This document shows positions 17,086-25,364 of a DNA stretch of 64,000 bases, piece by piece; the stretch's first letter is position 1; each line of letters begins with the position of its first letter. A program made the translations under genes and the position numbers. A model generated the notes under the pieces. It had not been told where the DNA came from, searched no databases, and worked only from the letters and a program-made list of their open reading frames with translations. The DNA comes from Clostridiales bacterium (lineage in GTDB: Bacteria; Bacillota; Clostridia; Lachnospirales; Lachnospiraceae), in contig JALEHN010000077.1 of the NCBI GenBank assembly GCA_022770525.1, forward strand, positions 1 through 64,000, given 5' to 3'.

Positions 17086-18135
17086 ATGAGTCGAAAAAGA
17101 ATCAGTATGTTAATTGCAGCCGGAGTTTTATCGGCTGCGGTGCTCGCGGGCTGCGGCAGTAACCAGAAAGAAACAAAGGCCGATACAACTGCGGCTGAGA
17201 CTGTAGCTGAGACTGTGGCAGATACACAGGAAAAGCAGACAGAGGCAGCGGATACGGCAGCAGAGGAAGAGGATGCGCAGGACGAAGAAGATTATACAAC
17301 AGGTGACGCATCTTTGGATAACACAAGAAATCAGGACGATATCGGTGAAAATGAATTAATGGTTGTCAGCTTTGGTACAAGTTTTAACGATAATCGCCGT
17401 CTGACGATCGGGGCTATTGAGGAAGCAATAGAAAATGCGTTTCCTGACTATTCTGTAAGAAGAGGCTTTACAAGTCAGATTATTATTGATCATGTGAAGA
17501 GCCGTGATGGTGTCGTGATTGATAATGTTACAGAAGCTCTTGACCGTGCGGTGGATAACGGTGTTAAAAATCTTGTGATTCAGCCGACACATTTAATGAA
17601 TGGTTTTGAGTATAACGATGTGGTGGATGAGGTCGCAGGTTATGCAGATGCTTTTGATAACATAGCGATTGGTGAGCCTCTGCTGACAAGTGACGAAGAT
17701 TTTGAAGCGGTAATTAAAGCAATCACAGAAGCTACAGCAGAATATGATGACGGTGAAACAGCAATCTGCTTTATGGGTCACGGTACTGAAGCCGAGTCTA
17801 ACAGTGTATATGCAAAAATGCAGGAAATGCTTACAAACGACGGTTATGAAAATTATTATATAGGTACAGTTGAGGCGGCACCGACACTTGATGATGTCAT
17901 TGCCGCGGTTAAGGAAGGCGGATATAAGCGGGTTGTGCTGGAGCCGCTTATGATTGTAGCAGGCGACCATGCCAATAATGATATGGCCGGTGATGAGGAA
18001 GGTACATGGAAAAATGCATTTGAGGCAGAAGGCTTTGAAGTGGAATGCATTCTTCGTGGCCTTGGGGAGCTTCCGGCAATCCAGGAACTTTTTGTACAGC
18101 ACGCACAGGCAGCAATTGACAGTCTTTCAAAATAA
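17086..18135 (+). CDS. cbiK: Exported CbiK-like sirohydrochlorin cobaltochelatase lipoprotein
   Basis: The N-terminus is a lipoprotein signal peptide with lipobox LAGC (Cys 22), followed by an Ala/Glu/Thr-rich acidic linker to about residue 85. The remainder is a full class II chelatase of the CbiK type, beginning VVSFGTSFNDNRRLTI. Candidate metal ligands of the family are visible: His in PTHLMNG (about 168), His in MGHGTE (about 231), Glu in GTVEAAP, and His in AGDHANND (about 293). CbiK normally inserts Co2+ into sirohydrochlorin in the cytoplasm; this one should sit outside the membrane, as the periplasmic CbiK(P) of Desulfovibrio does. ATG 17086 follows GAGGAGG. The gene is under a B12 riboswitch and is followed 14 bp later by a NEAT-like lipoprotein, pointing to tetrapyrrole or cobalt capture rather than ordinary biosynthesis. 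Confidence 0.9.
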   Translation: MSRKRISMLIAAGVLSAAVLAGCGSNQKETKADTTAAETVAETVADTQEKQTEAADTAAEEEDAQDEEDYTTGDASLDNTRNQDDIGENELMVVSFGTSFNDNRRLTIGAIEEAIENAFPDYSVRRGFTSQIIIDHVKSRDGVVIDNVTEALDRAVDNGVKNLVIQPTHLMNGFEYNDVVDEVAGYADAFDNIAIGEPLLTSDEDFEAVIKAITEATAEYDDGETAICFMGHGTEAESNSVYAKMQEMLTNDGYENYYIGTVEAAPTLDDVIAAVKEGGYKRVVLEPLMIVAGDHANNDMAGDEEGTWKNAFEAEGFEVECILRGLGELPAIQELFVQHAQAAIDSLSK

Positions 18136-18149
18136 GAGGCCGGGGTCCA

Positions 18150-19175
18150 ATGAAGAAACGAATCATACTTATGATGGCCGTCTTTGTGATGGTGGTTCAA
18201 ATACTGGCAGGATGCGGCAGTAAAAATGCGGCAGCAGAAAGTAAAGAGATAACGAAAATGACAGAATCCGACGATTATGATGCATTATCAGAGCTTGAAA
18301 CGAACGATTCGACATCAGCGGATCATGAAACAGGTGCAGATGAAACAGCGGAGAATCAACCTGTTGAGACAGAGACAGAGGAGAGCAAAAACAGTCAGGT
18401 TGCTTCAGCAGATGAAATGGCTGCTCCGGTGCAAATTGACAGTGAGGGCTTGACAGCAATTGACGGTTCCATGGTCAAAGATGGTGTTTATGCTATTGAT
18501 GTGGAATCAAGTTCTTCAATGTTTAATATTACAGATTGTCAGCTGACGGTGAAAGATGGAAAAATGACTGCGGTGATGACGATGGGTGGCAAAGGCTATC
18601 TATATGTGTATATGGGCACAGGTGAAGCGGCAGCTATAGCTTCTGAGGCGGATTATATACCATATGTGGAAAACGACAGCGGGGAGCATATATTTGAAGT
18701 GCCTGTATCTGCATTAAATACGGAGCTTGACTGCGCGGCATTCAGTAAGAATAAGCAAAAGTGGTATGACAGAGTGCTTTTGTTCAGAGCGGATTCTCTT
18801 CCTTTGGAAGCATTTGCCGATGGTGTTGTTACATCTTTAGAGGATTTAAATTTAAAAGACGGTCTTTATACGGTCGACGTGAAATTGGAAGGCGGATCGG
18901 GGAAAGCAAGTGTCCAATCTCCGGCATCACTTAAGATTGAAGGCGGTAAAGCTTATGTCACGATTATCTGGAGCAGTTCCAAATATGATTATATGAAAGT
19001 TGGGAAAGAGCAGTATCATCCAATCAACACAGAAGGAAATTCGACATTTGAGATTCCGGTCAGTGCTTTTGACTGGAAAGTGGCTGTCACTGCGGATACA
19101 ACGGCGATGGGAGAACCTCATGAAATCAGTTATACACTGTATTTTGACGCTGCATCAATTAAAGCTGCGGAATAA
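18150..19175 (+). CDS. Lipoprotein with two NEAT-like repeat domains
   Basis: A 341-residue lipoprotein (lipobox LAGC, Cys 22) with an acidic Ser/Thr/Glu linker to about residue 95. Two related beta-rich domains follow, about 108-215 and 232-338, each opening with DGVYAIDV or DGLYTVDV, then a 'KDGKM-TAVM' or 'EGGKAYVTI' strand, a Tyr-rich segment and a 'FEVPVSA' or 'FEIPVSA' strand. This organisation resembles NEAT/Shp-type haem-binding domains of Gram-positive surface proteins, though I cannot prove homology by eye. It lies in one transcript with the exported CbiK-like protein under B12 control, which suggests binding of a corrinoid, haem or related tetrapyrrole. Ligand is inferred, not shown. 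Confidence 0.75.
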   Translation: MKKRIILMMAVFVMVVQILAGCGSKNAAAESKEITKMTESDDYDALSELETNDSTSADHETGADETAENQPVETETEESKNSQVASADEMAAPVQIDSEGLTAIDGSMVKDGVYAIDVESSSSMFNITDCQLTVKDGKMTAVMTMGGKGYLYVYMGTGEAAAIASEADYIPYVENDSGEHIFEVPVSALNTELDCAAFSKNKQKWYDRVLLFRADSLPLEAFADGVVTSLEDLNLKDGLYTVDVKLEGGSGKASVQSPASLKIEGGKAYVTIIWSSSKYDYMKVGKEQYHPINTEGNSTFEIPVSAFDWKVAVTADTTAMGEPHEISYTLYFDAASIKAAE

Positions 19176-19214
19176 ACTTTGAGTACAGCTCCAAAGAAAA
19201 TCCCCATGAAGAAA

Positions 19215-19241
19215 TACCCGTACCGGAATCCGGTACGGGTA
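19215..19241. terminator. Terminator-like hairpin
   Basis: A perfect 12-bp stem (19215-19226 with 19230-19241) lies between the B12-controlled operon (+) and the toxin gene (-). T-runs are weak, so terminator function is probable rather than certain. Confidence 0.6.
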
Positions 19242-19262
19242 AAAAGTCAATTTTCAATAATA

Positions 19263-19580
19263 TCATATTAAATGTCTGTCAAAATCCCTTGGACCATATA
19301 ATAAACGACGCACCTCCATGATATTATCAATTACAACATAGTATATTACATAATTCCGCACATAAATACGATAATAAGGATAGTCACGCTTTTTTTCAGA
19401 TTCATATGGTTCAAAAGCAAGAGGATTATTCAATCTGGTTAAAATTGCATCTTCTACATCATCAATCAAACGGATTGCAGCCTCTTTATTTTTTAAAACG
19501 TTTGCAATATAATTTGCCGTATCAAACAAATCTTGCTCAAAGATTGGTAAGTACCTGAGTTGATAACAGTTATTTTCCAT
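19263..19580 (-). CDS. RelE/ParE-family toxin
   Basis: A 105-residue basic protein of the RelE/ParE fold, with the LRYLPIFEQDL opening, an N-terminal helical hairpin and the C-terminal IYYVVIDN...V-x-RLLYGPRDF strand pair typical of these mRNA-cleaving or gyrase-inhibiting toxins. I chose ATG 19580, 8 bases after AAGGAG; the longer frame begins at a GTG inside the site. It overlaps the antitoxin stop by 11 bp. Whether it targets ribosome-bound mRNA (RelE) or gyrase (ParE) cannot be read from sequence. Confidence 0.85.
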   Translation of the reverse strand: MENNCYQLRYLPIFEQDLFDTANYIANVLKNKEAAIRLIDDVEDAILTRLNNPLAFEPYESEKKRDYPYYRIYVRNYVIYYVVIDNIMEVRRLLYGPRDFDRHLI

Positions 19581-19830
19581 GGATGGCACTCCTTACCTTA
19601 CCAAAAACATCATCATGGGAAAGTCTTTTTGTTGTTGTGGCCGCCTGACGGTCGGCTTCATCTAGTTTCATTTCAACGTTGTTTGCCAAATGATCATATT
19701 CTTCTATGCTTAAAACAACCATAGAACCATAACCGTTTTTAGTTAGAAAAACAGGATTCCCGCTATTAACAATAGTTTCAATTTCAGGAAATTTATTTCT
19801 AAGGTCAGAAACAGGTCTTATTTGTATCAT
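19570..19830 (-). CDS. Phd/YefM-family antitoxin
   Basis: An 86-residue antitoxin with the Phd/YefM N-terminal DNA-binding fold (IRPVSDLRNKFPEIE, then VFLTKNGYGSMVVLSIEEYD) and a charged, probably disordered C-terminal tail that should clamp the toxin. It is first in the two-gene operon and would autorepress. The Shine-Dalgarno is AGGAAT-like. The pair is flanked by hairpins and looks like a compact, self-contained cassette. Confidence 0.88.
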   Translation of the reverse strand: MIQIRPVSDLRNKFPEIETIVNSGNPVFLTKNGYGSMVVLSIEEYDHLANNVEMKLDEADRQAATTTKRLSHDDVFGKVRSAIHGK

Positions 19831-19971
19831 TTATAATTCCTCCATCTGTAATTGATTTTGCGTTATCATAATTTTATTAAAATTATATCAAAATTATATC
19901 ATAAAAGCAATGTATTATTTTGAGTGAGCATATATTCGATTTCCGTTATTTCCAAATTTTTGTCCCATTTC

Positions 19972-20000
19972 TTGACATCGGTGTATTCCTGTGATAGTAT
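19972..20000 (+). promoter_or_regulatory. Promoter of the metG T-box transcript
   Basis: Perfect -35 TTGACA (19972-19977), 17-bp spacer, extended -10 TGATAGTAT (TAGTAT at 19995-20000). Confidence 0.7.
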
Positions 20001-20004
20001 GAGA

Positions 20005-20331
20005 ACAGCGATAAAAAGTTAAAGGCAGTGAAGAGAAAGAGTAGAGAGCAAAAGATATCACAGAGAGCCCGGAGGCTGGAAACGGGTATGGGCGTTGCTT
20101 TTGAACATGGTCTCGGAGCCTCGCACCGACTCTGCCCAAAGGCAGACAGGCTGTGACGTGTGCACCCGTTATAGTGCAAGGCTATAGATATCCGCAGTTT
20201 TAAAATTTGCGTATGGTGGCGGATATAAGGTAGTTGATAAGGTTCTGGCTGTGAAGTCAGGATAAAGCAGAGGTGGTAACACGAAGCAAAGCTCTCGTCC
20301 TCGGAAGGTTTTCCGGGTGGCGATTTTTTTT
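20005..20331 (+). ncRNA. T-box riboswitch upstream of metG
   Basis: A long structured leader holds an AGTAGAGAG-like stem I segment, a candidate specifier loop with ATG at 20107-20109, and the conserved T-box sequence AGAGGTGGTAACACG near 20269-20283. An intrinsic terminator follows: 12-bp stem 20295-20306 with 20311-20323 (one bulged T) and an eight-T run. The specifier matches methionine and so agrees with the downstream metG. Uncharged tRNA(Met) should stabilise the antiterminator and raise metG expression. Stem borders are approximate. Confidence 0.92.
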
Positions 20332-20417
20332 GCCCAATTTGTTCTGTGAAGAGGCGTAGATTTTGGAGGCTGACCCTTAACAGTGACTTCATTTTATCTA
20401 TCAGGAGGAAAGAGAAA

Positions 20418-22388
20418 ATGTCAAAAAAACCGTATTATATTACAACGGCGATTGCCTATACGTCAGGCAAACCGCATATCGGCAATACTTATGAAGCTGT
20501 TCTGGCTGACAGTATTGCGCGTTTTAAAAGAATTCAGGGCTATGATGTGCGTTTCCAGACAGGAACCGATGAACATGGCCAGAAAATTGAAATCAAGGCA
20601 AATGAAGCAGGTGTGACACCGAAGCAGTTTGTTGACGGTGTGGCAGGAGAGATTAAAAATATCTGGGATTTAATGAATACTTCCTATGATAAGTTTATCC
20701 GCACAACTGATGAAGATCATGAAAAACAGGTGCAGAAAATCTTTAAAAAACTTTATGATCAGGGTGATATTTACAAAGGCTATTATGAAGGCAAATATTG
20801 TACACCTTGTGAGTCATTTTTCACAGAGAGCCAGCTTGTGGACGGCAAATGTCCGGACTGCGGCCGTGAGGTGATCAATGCAAAGGAAGAAGCTTATTTC
20901 TTTAAACTGAGCAAATACTCAGACAGACTGATTCAGTATATCAATGAACATCCTGAGTTTATCCAGCCGGAATCAAGAAAGAATGAAATGATGAACAATT
21001 TCCTTCTGCCGGGTCTTCAGGATCTTTGTGTGTCAAGAACCAGCTTTTCATGGGGTGTTCCTGTGGACTTTGATCCGAAGCATGTTGTTTATGTGTGGAT
21101 CGATGCGCTGAGCAACTATATTACAGGACTTGGCTATGATCTTGACGGCAACAGCGATGAAATGTTTGAAAAATACTGGCCGGCGGACCTGCATCTGATC
21201 GGTAAGGATATCATTCGTTTTCATACGATTTACTGGCCGATCATGCTGATGGCACTGGATCTGCCGCTGCCGAAGCAGGTGTTTGGTCATCCGTGGCTGC
21301 TTGTCGGTGAGGGCAAGATGAGTAAATCCAAAGGTAATGTGATTTATGCAGATGATCTTGTACGTTTGTTTGGCGTTGATGCTGTCCGTTATTTTGTGCT
21401 TCATGAAATGCCGTTTGATAATGACGGTTCCATCACATGGGAACTGATGGTTGAACGTATGAATTCAGATCTTGCCAATATTTTAGGAAACCTTGTAAAC
21501 CGTACTATTTCCATGAATAATAAATATTTCGGCGGTGCGATTTCAAACCCTGGTGTCAGTGAACCGGTGGATGAGGAACTGAAGACGCTGGCACTTACAA
21601 CGCCGGGCCGTGTTGCGGCGAAGATGGATAAGCTGCGTGTGGCCGATGCTATTTCAGAAATCTTTACACTGCTTCGCAGATGTAATAAATATATTGATGA
21701 AACAGAGCCATGGAAGCTTGCTAAAGATGAGTCAAAGAAAGACCGTCTGGCAACGGTGCTTTATAATCTGATGGAAAGCATTCGCTTTGCGGCCATCTGC
21801 CTTGAAGCATTCCTGCCGGATACAGCGAAAAAGATATTGGATCAGCTGAACACGAATGAAAGAGATTTTGAAAAACTGGATACTTTCGGACGTCTGGAAG
21901 TCGGCGGTAAGGTTGTTGAAAAGACAGAAATCCTTTTTGCGCGTCTTGACATGAAAGAGGTTATGGACGAAGTTGAAAAAATCCAGGCAGCTCAGGCGGC
22001 AGCAAACAGTACGGCACAACCGGTTGAGGAAGAAGAACCGGTGATTGATATAGAAGCGAAGCCGGAAATTACTTATGACGACTTTGCAAAGCTTCAGTTC
22101 CAGGTCGGCGAAATTATTGCATGTGAGGCCGTTAAAAAGTCAAAGAAGCTGCTGTGTTCACAGGTGAAAATCGGAAGTCAGGTGAAACAGATTGTTTCCG
22201 GCATTAAAGCCCATTACAAACCGGAAGATATGGTCGGCAAAAAAGTCATGGTTGTTGTCAACTTAAAGCCTGCAAAGCTGGCAGGTATTTTGTCTGAAGG
22301 TATGCTTTTGTGTGCTGAAGATGCAGACGGAAACCTAGCACTGATGACACCGGATAAAGATATGCCTGCAGGTGCTCAAATCTGCTGA
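20418..22388 (+). CDS. metG: Methionyl-tRNA synthetase
   Basis: Charges tRNA(Met) in the cytosol. The 656-residue class I synthetase shows the HIGH-type motif (PHIGN), a four-cysteine zinc knuckle (CTPCES and CPDCG, residues about 128-150), the KMSKS loop (GKMSKSKGN, about 300), the anticodon-binding helical domain, and a C-terminal EMAP/Trbp111-like tRNA-binding domain (about 555-656) that mediates dimerisation. ATG 20418 follows AGGAGG; the in-frame ORF extends upstream without support. Control is by the T-box leader directly upstream. Confidence 0.97.
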   Translation: MSKKPYYITTAIAYTSGKPHIGNTYEAVLADSIARFKRIQGYDVRFQTGTDEHGQKIEIKANEAGVTPKQFVDGVAGEIKNIWDLMNTSYDKFIRTTDEDHEKQVQKIFKKLYDQGDIYKGYYEGKYCTPCESFFTESQLVDGKCPDCGREVINAKEEAYFFKLSKYSDRLIQYINEHPEFIQPESRKNEMMNNFLLPGLQDLCVSRTSFSWGVPVDFDPKHVVYVWIDALSNYITGLGYDLDGNSDEMFEKYWPADLHLIGKDIIRFHTIYWPIMLMALDLPLPKQVFGHPWLLVGEGKMSKSKGNVIYADDLVRLFGVDAVRYFVLHEMPFDNDGSITWELMVERMNSDLANILGNLVNRTISMNNKYFGGAISNPGVSEPVDEELKTLALTTPGRVAAKMDKLRVADAISEIFTLLRRCNKYIDETEPWKLAKDESKKDRLATVLYNLMESIRFAAICLEAFLPDTAKKILDQLNTNERDFEKLDTFGRLEVGGKVVEKTEILFARLDMKEVMDEVEKIQAAQAAANSTAQPVEEEEPVIDIEAKPEITYDDFAKLQFQVGEIIACEAVKKSKKLLCSQVKIGSQVKQIVSGIKAHYKPEDMVGKKVMVVVNLKPAKLAGILSEGMLLCAEDADGNLALMTPDKDMPAGAQIC

Positions 22389-22392
22389 TTTC

Positions 22393-23040
22393 ATGAATAT
22401 TTCGGGGACTACAATCGTATTTTTAATTGAAATGATTGGTACCGTGGCTTTCGCTTCATCGGGAGCCATGGTAGGTATCCGTAAAAATATGGATATCTTC
22501 GGGGTCAATATGCTTGGCATTACAACAGCTGTCGGCGGCGGTATTATCCGTGATCTTGTATTGGGCGCGACACCGCCGAGGACCTTTAAAGACCCGGTAT
22601 ATATACTTGTGTCCATGGTGACTTCCTGCCTGTTGTTTATATGTGTGTATTTCAACAAACAGTTTCTTGAAAGCAAATGGATGGCACAGTATGAACGGCT
22701 GATGATGACCCTTGATGCCATCGGGCTTGGCGCATTTACGGTCATGGGCATTTATGTGGCAATTCACAGACCGGACAAAAAGAGTGCGCTGCTTCTGATT
22801 TTTGTCGGCATGGTGACGGGCATCGGCGGCGGAATGCTTCGGGATGTGATGGCGGGTATGACACCGTTTGTATTTGTAAAGCATGTTTATGCCTGTGCGT
22901 CAATGGTTGGAGCGATTGTCTGTGTTGCTTTGCTTCAGTGGATCGACGAAGTGCCGGCGATGATTATCGGCGCTGCGGTTATTATTGTGATCAGGCTGCT
23001 GGCAGCCCGCTTCAGGTGGAATCTGCCAAGAATCAGATAA
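22393..23040 (+). CDS. TRIC/UPF0126-family membrane channel protein
   Basis: About 215 residues with seven hydrophobic helices in two repeated triads, each carrying the family's GGGxxRD motif (VGGGIIRDLVLG and IGGGMLRDVMAG). This is the prokaryotic trimeric intracellular cation channel family (PF03458), formerly UPF0126/YicG, implicated in K+ or amino-acid flux. The start is uncertain: ATG 22393, 4 bp after the metG stop, or GTG 22372, overlapping metG. Either way it is probably co-transcribed with metG. The last codons form the first copy of a 26-bp repeat that continues downstream. Confidence 0.88.
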   Translation: MNISGTTIVFLIEMIGTVAFASSGAMVGIRKNMDIFGVNMLGITTAVGGGIIRDLVLGATPPRTFKDPVYILVSMVTSCLLFICVYFNKQFLESKWMAQYERLMMTLDAIGLGAFTVMGIYVAIHRPDKKSALLLIFVGMVTGIGGGMLRDVMAGMTPFVFVKHVYACASMVGAIVCVALLQWIDEVPAMIIGAAVIIVIRLLAARFRWNLPRIR

Positions 23041-23180
23041 TGAAATATCTGCCGGGAATCAGATAATAAATACCTGCCGGGACTCAGATCATGAAATATC
23101 TGCCGGGACTCAGATAATAACAGATAATAAATATCTGCCGGGACTCAGATCATAAAATATCTGTAGGACAGATGATGGAA
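23021..23180 (+). repeat. Six degenerate 26-bp tandem repeats starting in the TRIC gene
   Basis: Units begin at 23021, 23047, 23072, 23098, 23133 and 23159. The core is ATCTGCCGGGACTCAGAT, whose ends (ATCTG/CAGAT) are inverted. The first unit is coding (the last TRIC codons and stop), so the array probably grew from the gene end. The fourth unit has an inner duplication and the sixth is decayed. Confidence 0.85.
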
Positions 23181-23184
23181 AAGT

Positions 23185-23236
23185 GCCGCACCGACGAAAT
23201 GAAAAACATTTTGGAGGCCGGCCAAAAACGGTTAAG
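23185..23236 (-). repeat. Diverged partial copy of the 45.5-kb MITE-like element
   Basis: Read on the minus strand, this matches the left part of the element at 45492-45542, with identical CCTCCAAAATG and CATTTCGTCGGTG blocks and a TAACnGTT terminal segment. The hairpin arms pair as GCCG/CGGC here and GCCA/TGGC there, a compensatory change. No matching right terminus is visible. Confidence 0.6.
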
Positions 23237-23260
23237 ATAATCTTAAGATTATGTGAAGAT

Positions 23261-23292
23261 GGTGCCATTTCGGTTGAAATGGCACCTTTTTT
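23261..23292 (+). terminator. Intrinsic terminator after metG-TRIC
   Basis: A perfect 11-bp stem (23261-23271 with 23276-23286), GGTT loop and six Ts. Confidence 0.92.
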
Positions 23293-23302
23293 CATTTATA
23301 CT
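23274..23302 (+). promoter_or_regulatory. tatD promoter nested in the upstream terminator
   Basis: -35 TTGAAA (23274-23279), 17-bp spacer, -10 TATACT (23297-23302). The -35 lies inside the descending arm of the terminator hairpin. Confidence 0.5.
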
Positions 23303-23381
23303 TTGGTTAAACGTCAAAAGGCAAAAATTTTGCCGTGCCTTCACAGAGACGGATAAGAAATATAAGGCAGCGGAGGTTAAT

Positions 23382-24155
23382 ATGATTTTTGAATCACATG
23401 CACATTATGAAGATCAACAATTTGATGAAGACAGAGATGCCCTGCTGGCAGGTTTTAAGGATCATGGCATCGGCTATGTTGTCAATGTGGCATCAAGTAT
23501 GGAAACTACAGAAAAAAGTCTTGCACTTGCAAAAAAGTATCCGTGGATGTATGCGTCGGTGGGTGTTCATCCCAGTGATACGGAGGAGTTAAATGAAGAA
23601 AATATGCAAAAGCTTAAAAGCGCCTGCGGCCATGAAAAATGTGTGGCTGTGGGAGAAATCGGGCTTGATTATTACTGGGACAAAGAACCTGAAGTGAGAC
23701 AGAGACAGCGGTACTGGTTTGAGCGTCAGATTGATCTGGCCCGGGAAATGAAACTTCCGATGATTATCCATTCAAGGGATGCGGCGAAAGATACGCTGGA
23801 CATTATACAGAAGAAACACGGTGAAGAAATCGGCGGTGTCATTCACTGCTTTTCAAATTCTCTGGAATTTGCAAAAATATATGTGGATATGGGATTTTAT
23901 ATCGGTATCGGCGGTGTTGTCACATTTAAAAATTCTAAAGTGCTGAAAGAAGTTGCGGCGTGGACACCGCTGGAACGGATTTTACTGGAAACAGACTGTC
24001 CGTACCTGGCACCGGTACCCAATCGCGGCAAACGTAATTCTTCACTGAATCTGCCGTATGTGGCAGAAACGATAGCACAGTTAAAAGGCATATCTTCTGA
24101 TGAGGTCATACGGGCAACATGTGAAAATGCAAAGCGTATGTACGGCATAAAATAA
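23382..24155 (+). CDS. tatD: TatD-family metal-dependent hydrolase/DNase
   Basis: A 257-residue TIM-barrel hydrolase of the TatD family with its metal ligands: ESHAHY (first His pair), GEIGLDYY (Glu), IIHSRDA (His), VIHCFSN (His) and ETDCPYLAP (Asp). Members have 3'-5' exonuclease or D-aminoacyl-tRNA deacylase activity. ATG 23382 follows CGGAGG; a longer frame begins inside the terminator region and is not credible. In many clostridial genomes tatD follows metG and precedes rsmA. Here metG, the TRIC gene and tatD remain together while rsmA is about 6 kb further. Confidence 0.93.
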   Translation: MIFESHAHYEDQQFDEDRDALLAGFKDHGIGYVVNVASSMETTEKSLALAKKYPWMYASVGVHPSDTEELNEENMQKLKSACGHEKCVAVGEIGLDYYWDKEPEVRQRQRYWFERQIDLAREMKLPMIIHSRDAAKDTLDIIQKKHGEEIGGVIHCFSNSLEFAKIYVDMGFYIGIGGVVTFKNSKVLKEVAAWTPLERILLETDCPYLAPVPNRGKRNSSLNLPYVAETIAQLKGISSDEVIRATCENAKRMYGIK

Positions 24156-24274
24156 TGTGAGAGGGACAGTTTGGCATATGCTGTAGGATATCGTACAGAT
24201 AAGGATGGGTATCTCTATGGGACACGTAACGATGTAAAGCATGGCAGTTTAGTTTGAAAGGCGGGGATTTTTTT

Positions 24275-25351
24275 ATGAAAAAGCTTTGGATTGTGTTTGG
24301 TCTGACGGCAGTTCTTTTGATGGCGGCAGGCTGCAGTAAGGATAACGGCAATAAAGACGGCGGCGGGCAGGAAGAAAATATAAGTCTTGATGACGTGAAG
24401 GTTGATGTCGGTGAATATAAAGGCATGGAAGTGGAAATTGTAAAAATACCCGATGTGACGGATGAAGATGTTCAGATACAGATGGACAGTATGCTTACTT
24501 CAGCGGCGGCGGAAACCATTAATGCAAATCGGGTCGTCGGTGAAGGTGATCTGATCAGCCTGGATTATCAGCTCCTGGAGGGTGATCAGCCGGTTGGAGA
24601 GGTGGAAACGAATTATTATGTAACAGTCGGGTCCGGTGTATTTTTTGACGGTGCGGAAGAGGCGCTTATTGGAAAATCCGGCGGAGATACGGCTGAAATT
24701 CCGGTGACATTGCCTGAGAGTTACCCGGATGCGTCTGTGGCAGGAAAAAGCGTTGTTTTGAAGGTGACAGTCAACGGTGTTGTTGAGTCGGGTCAGGCGG
24801 AACTGACGGATGAATATGTGGCATCGATATCCGATTGTGCCACAGTGGAGGAATACAAAAAAGAACTTAAAGATCAGATGCAGGAGACAGTGGAGTATCA
24901 GCGCCACATGGCAAAAAAGGAAGCTGTCTGGAATAAGCTTCTTGAACAGACAAAAATTGAAGGGCTTCCTGAGGCGGCAGTGGAAAAAAAGGTTGAACAG
25001 TATCAAGCCTATGATAAAGAAGGTGCTGATCTTGAAAGTATGTCTCTGGAAGATTATGTAAAGGCCTATTTTGATATGTCCATTGAAGATTACGAAAAAC
25101 AGATTAAAGATATAGCAATGGAAGATATTAAGACGGAACTGATTGTGAAAACGATTGCGCAAAAAGAAGGCTTTGCGGATGATGAAATCAGCGATGAGGA
25201 GCTGAAAAGCTATGCCGCCGAACAGGGCTATGATGATGTGGAAACATTTAAAAAAGAAGTTGACACAGAAGAACTTAAAGAAAGCATTTTACTTGAAAAA
25301 GTGACCGAATTGCTTGTGTCATCGGCAAAAGTCAGTGAAGTGGAGAATTAG
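24275..25351 (+). CDS. Trigger-factor-like FKBP peptidyl-prolyl isomerase lipoprotein
   Basis: A 358-residue lipoprotein (lipobox MAAGC, Cys about 20) followed by an FKBP-type domain (about 80-175, with EGDLISLDY, the GSGVFFDGAEEALIGKSGGD loop and a VTLPESYPD segment) and a long helical C-terminal region like the trigger factor chaperone arm. It lacks the ribosome-binding N-domain and should act on exported proteins outside the membrane, in the niche of PrsA. ATG 24275 has GGCGGGG upstream. The response-regulator gene starts 13 bp after its stop, so the fold-catalyst and a two-component system share a transcript. Confidence 0.88.
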   Translation: MKKLWIVFGLTAVLLMAAGCSKDNGNKDGGGQEENISLDDVKVDVGEYKGMEVEIVKIPDVTDEDVQIQMDSMLTSAAAETINANRVVGEGDLISLDYQLLEGDQPVGEVETNYYVTVGSGVFFDGAEEALIGKSGGDTAEIPVTLPESYPDASVAGKSVVLKVTVNGVVESGQAELTDEYVASISDCATVEEYKKELKDQMQETVEYQRHMAKKEAVWNKLLEQTKIEGLPEAAVEKKVEQYQAYDKEGADLESMSLEDYVKAYFDMSIEDYEKQIKDIAMEDIKTELIVKTIAQKEGFADDEISDEELKSYAAEQGYDDVETFKKEVDTEELKESILLEKVTELLVSSAKVSEVEN

Positions 25352-25364
25352 AGGTACGGATGAA

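Noticed and set aside
23021-23180. CRISPR array
   Set aside because: Units are contiguous tandem repeats without unique spacers, begin in a coding sequence and have no cas genes nearby.
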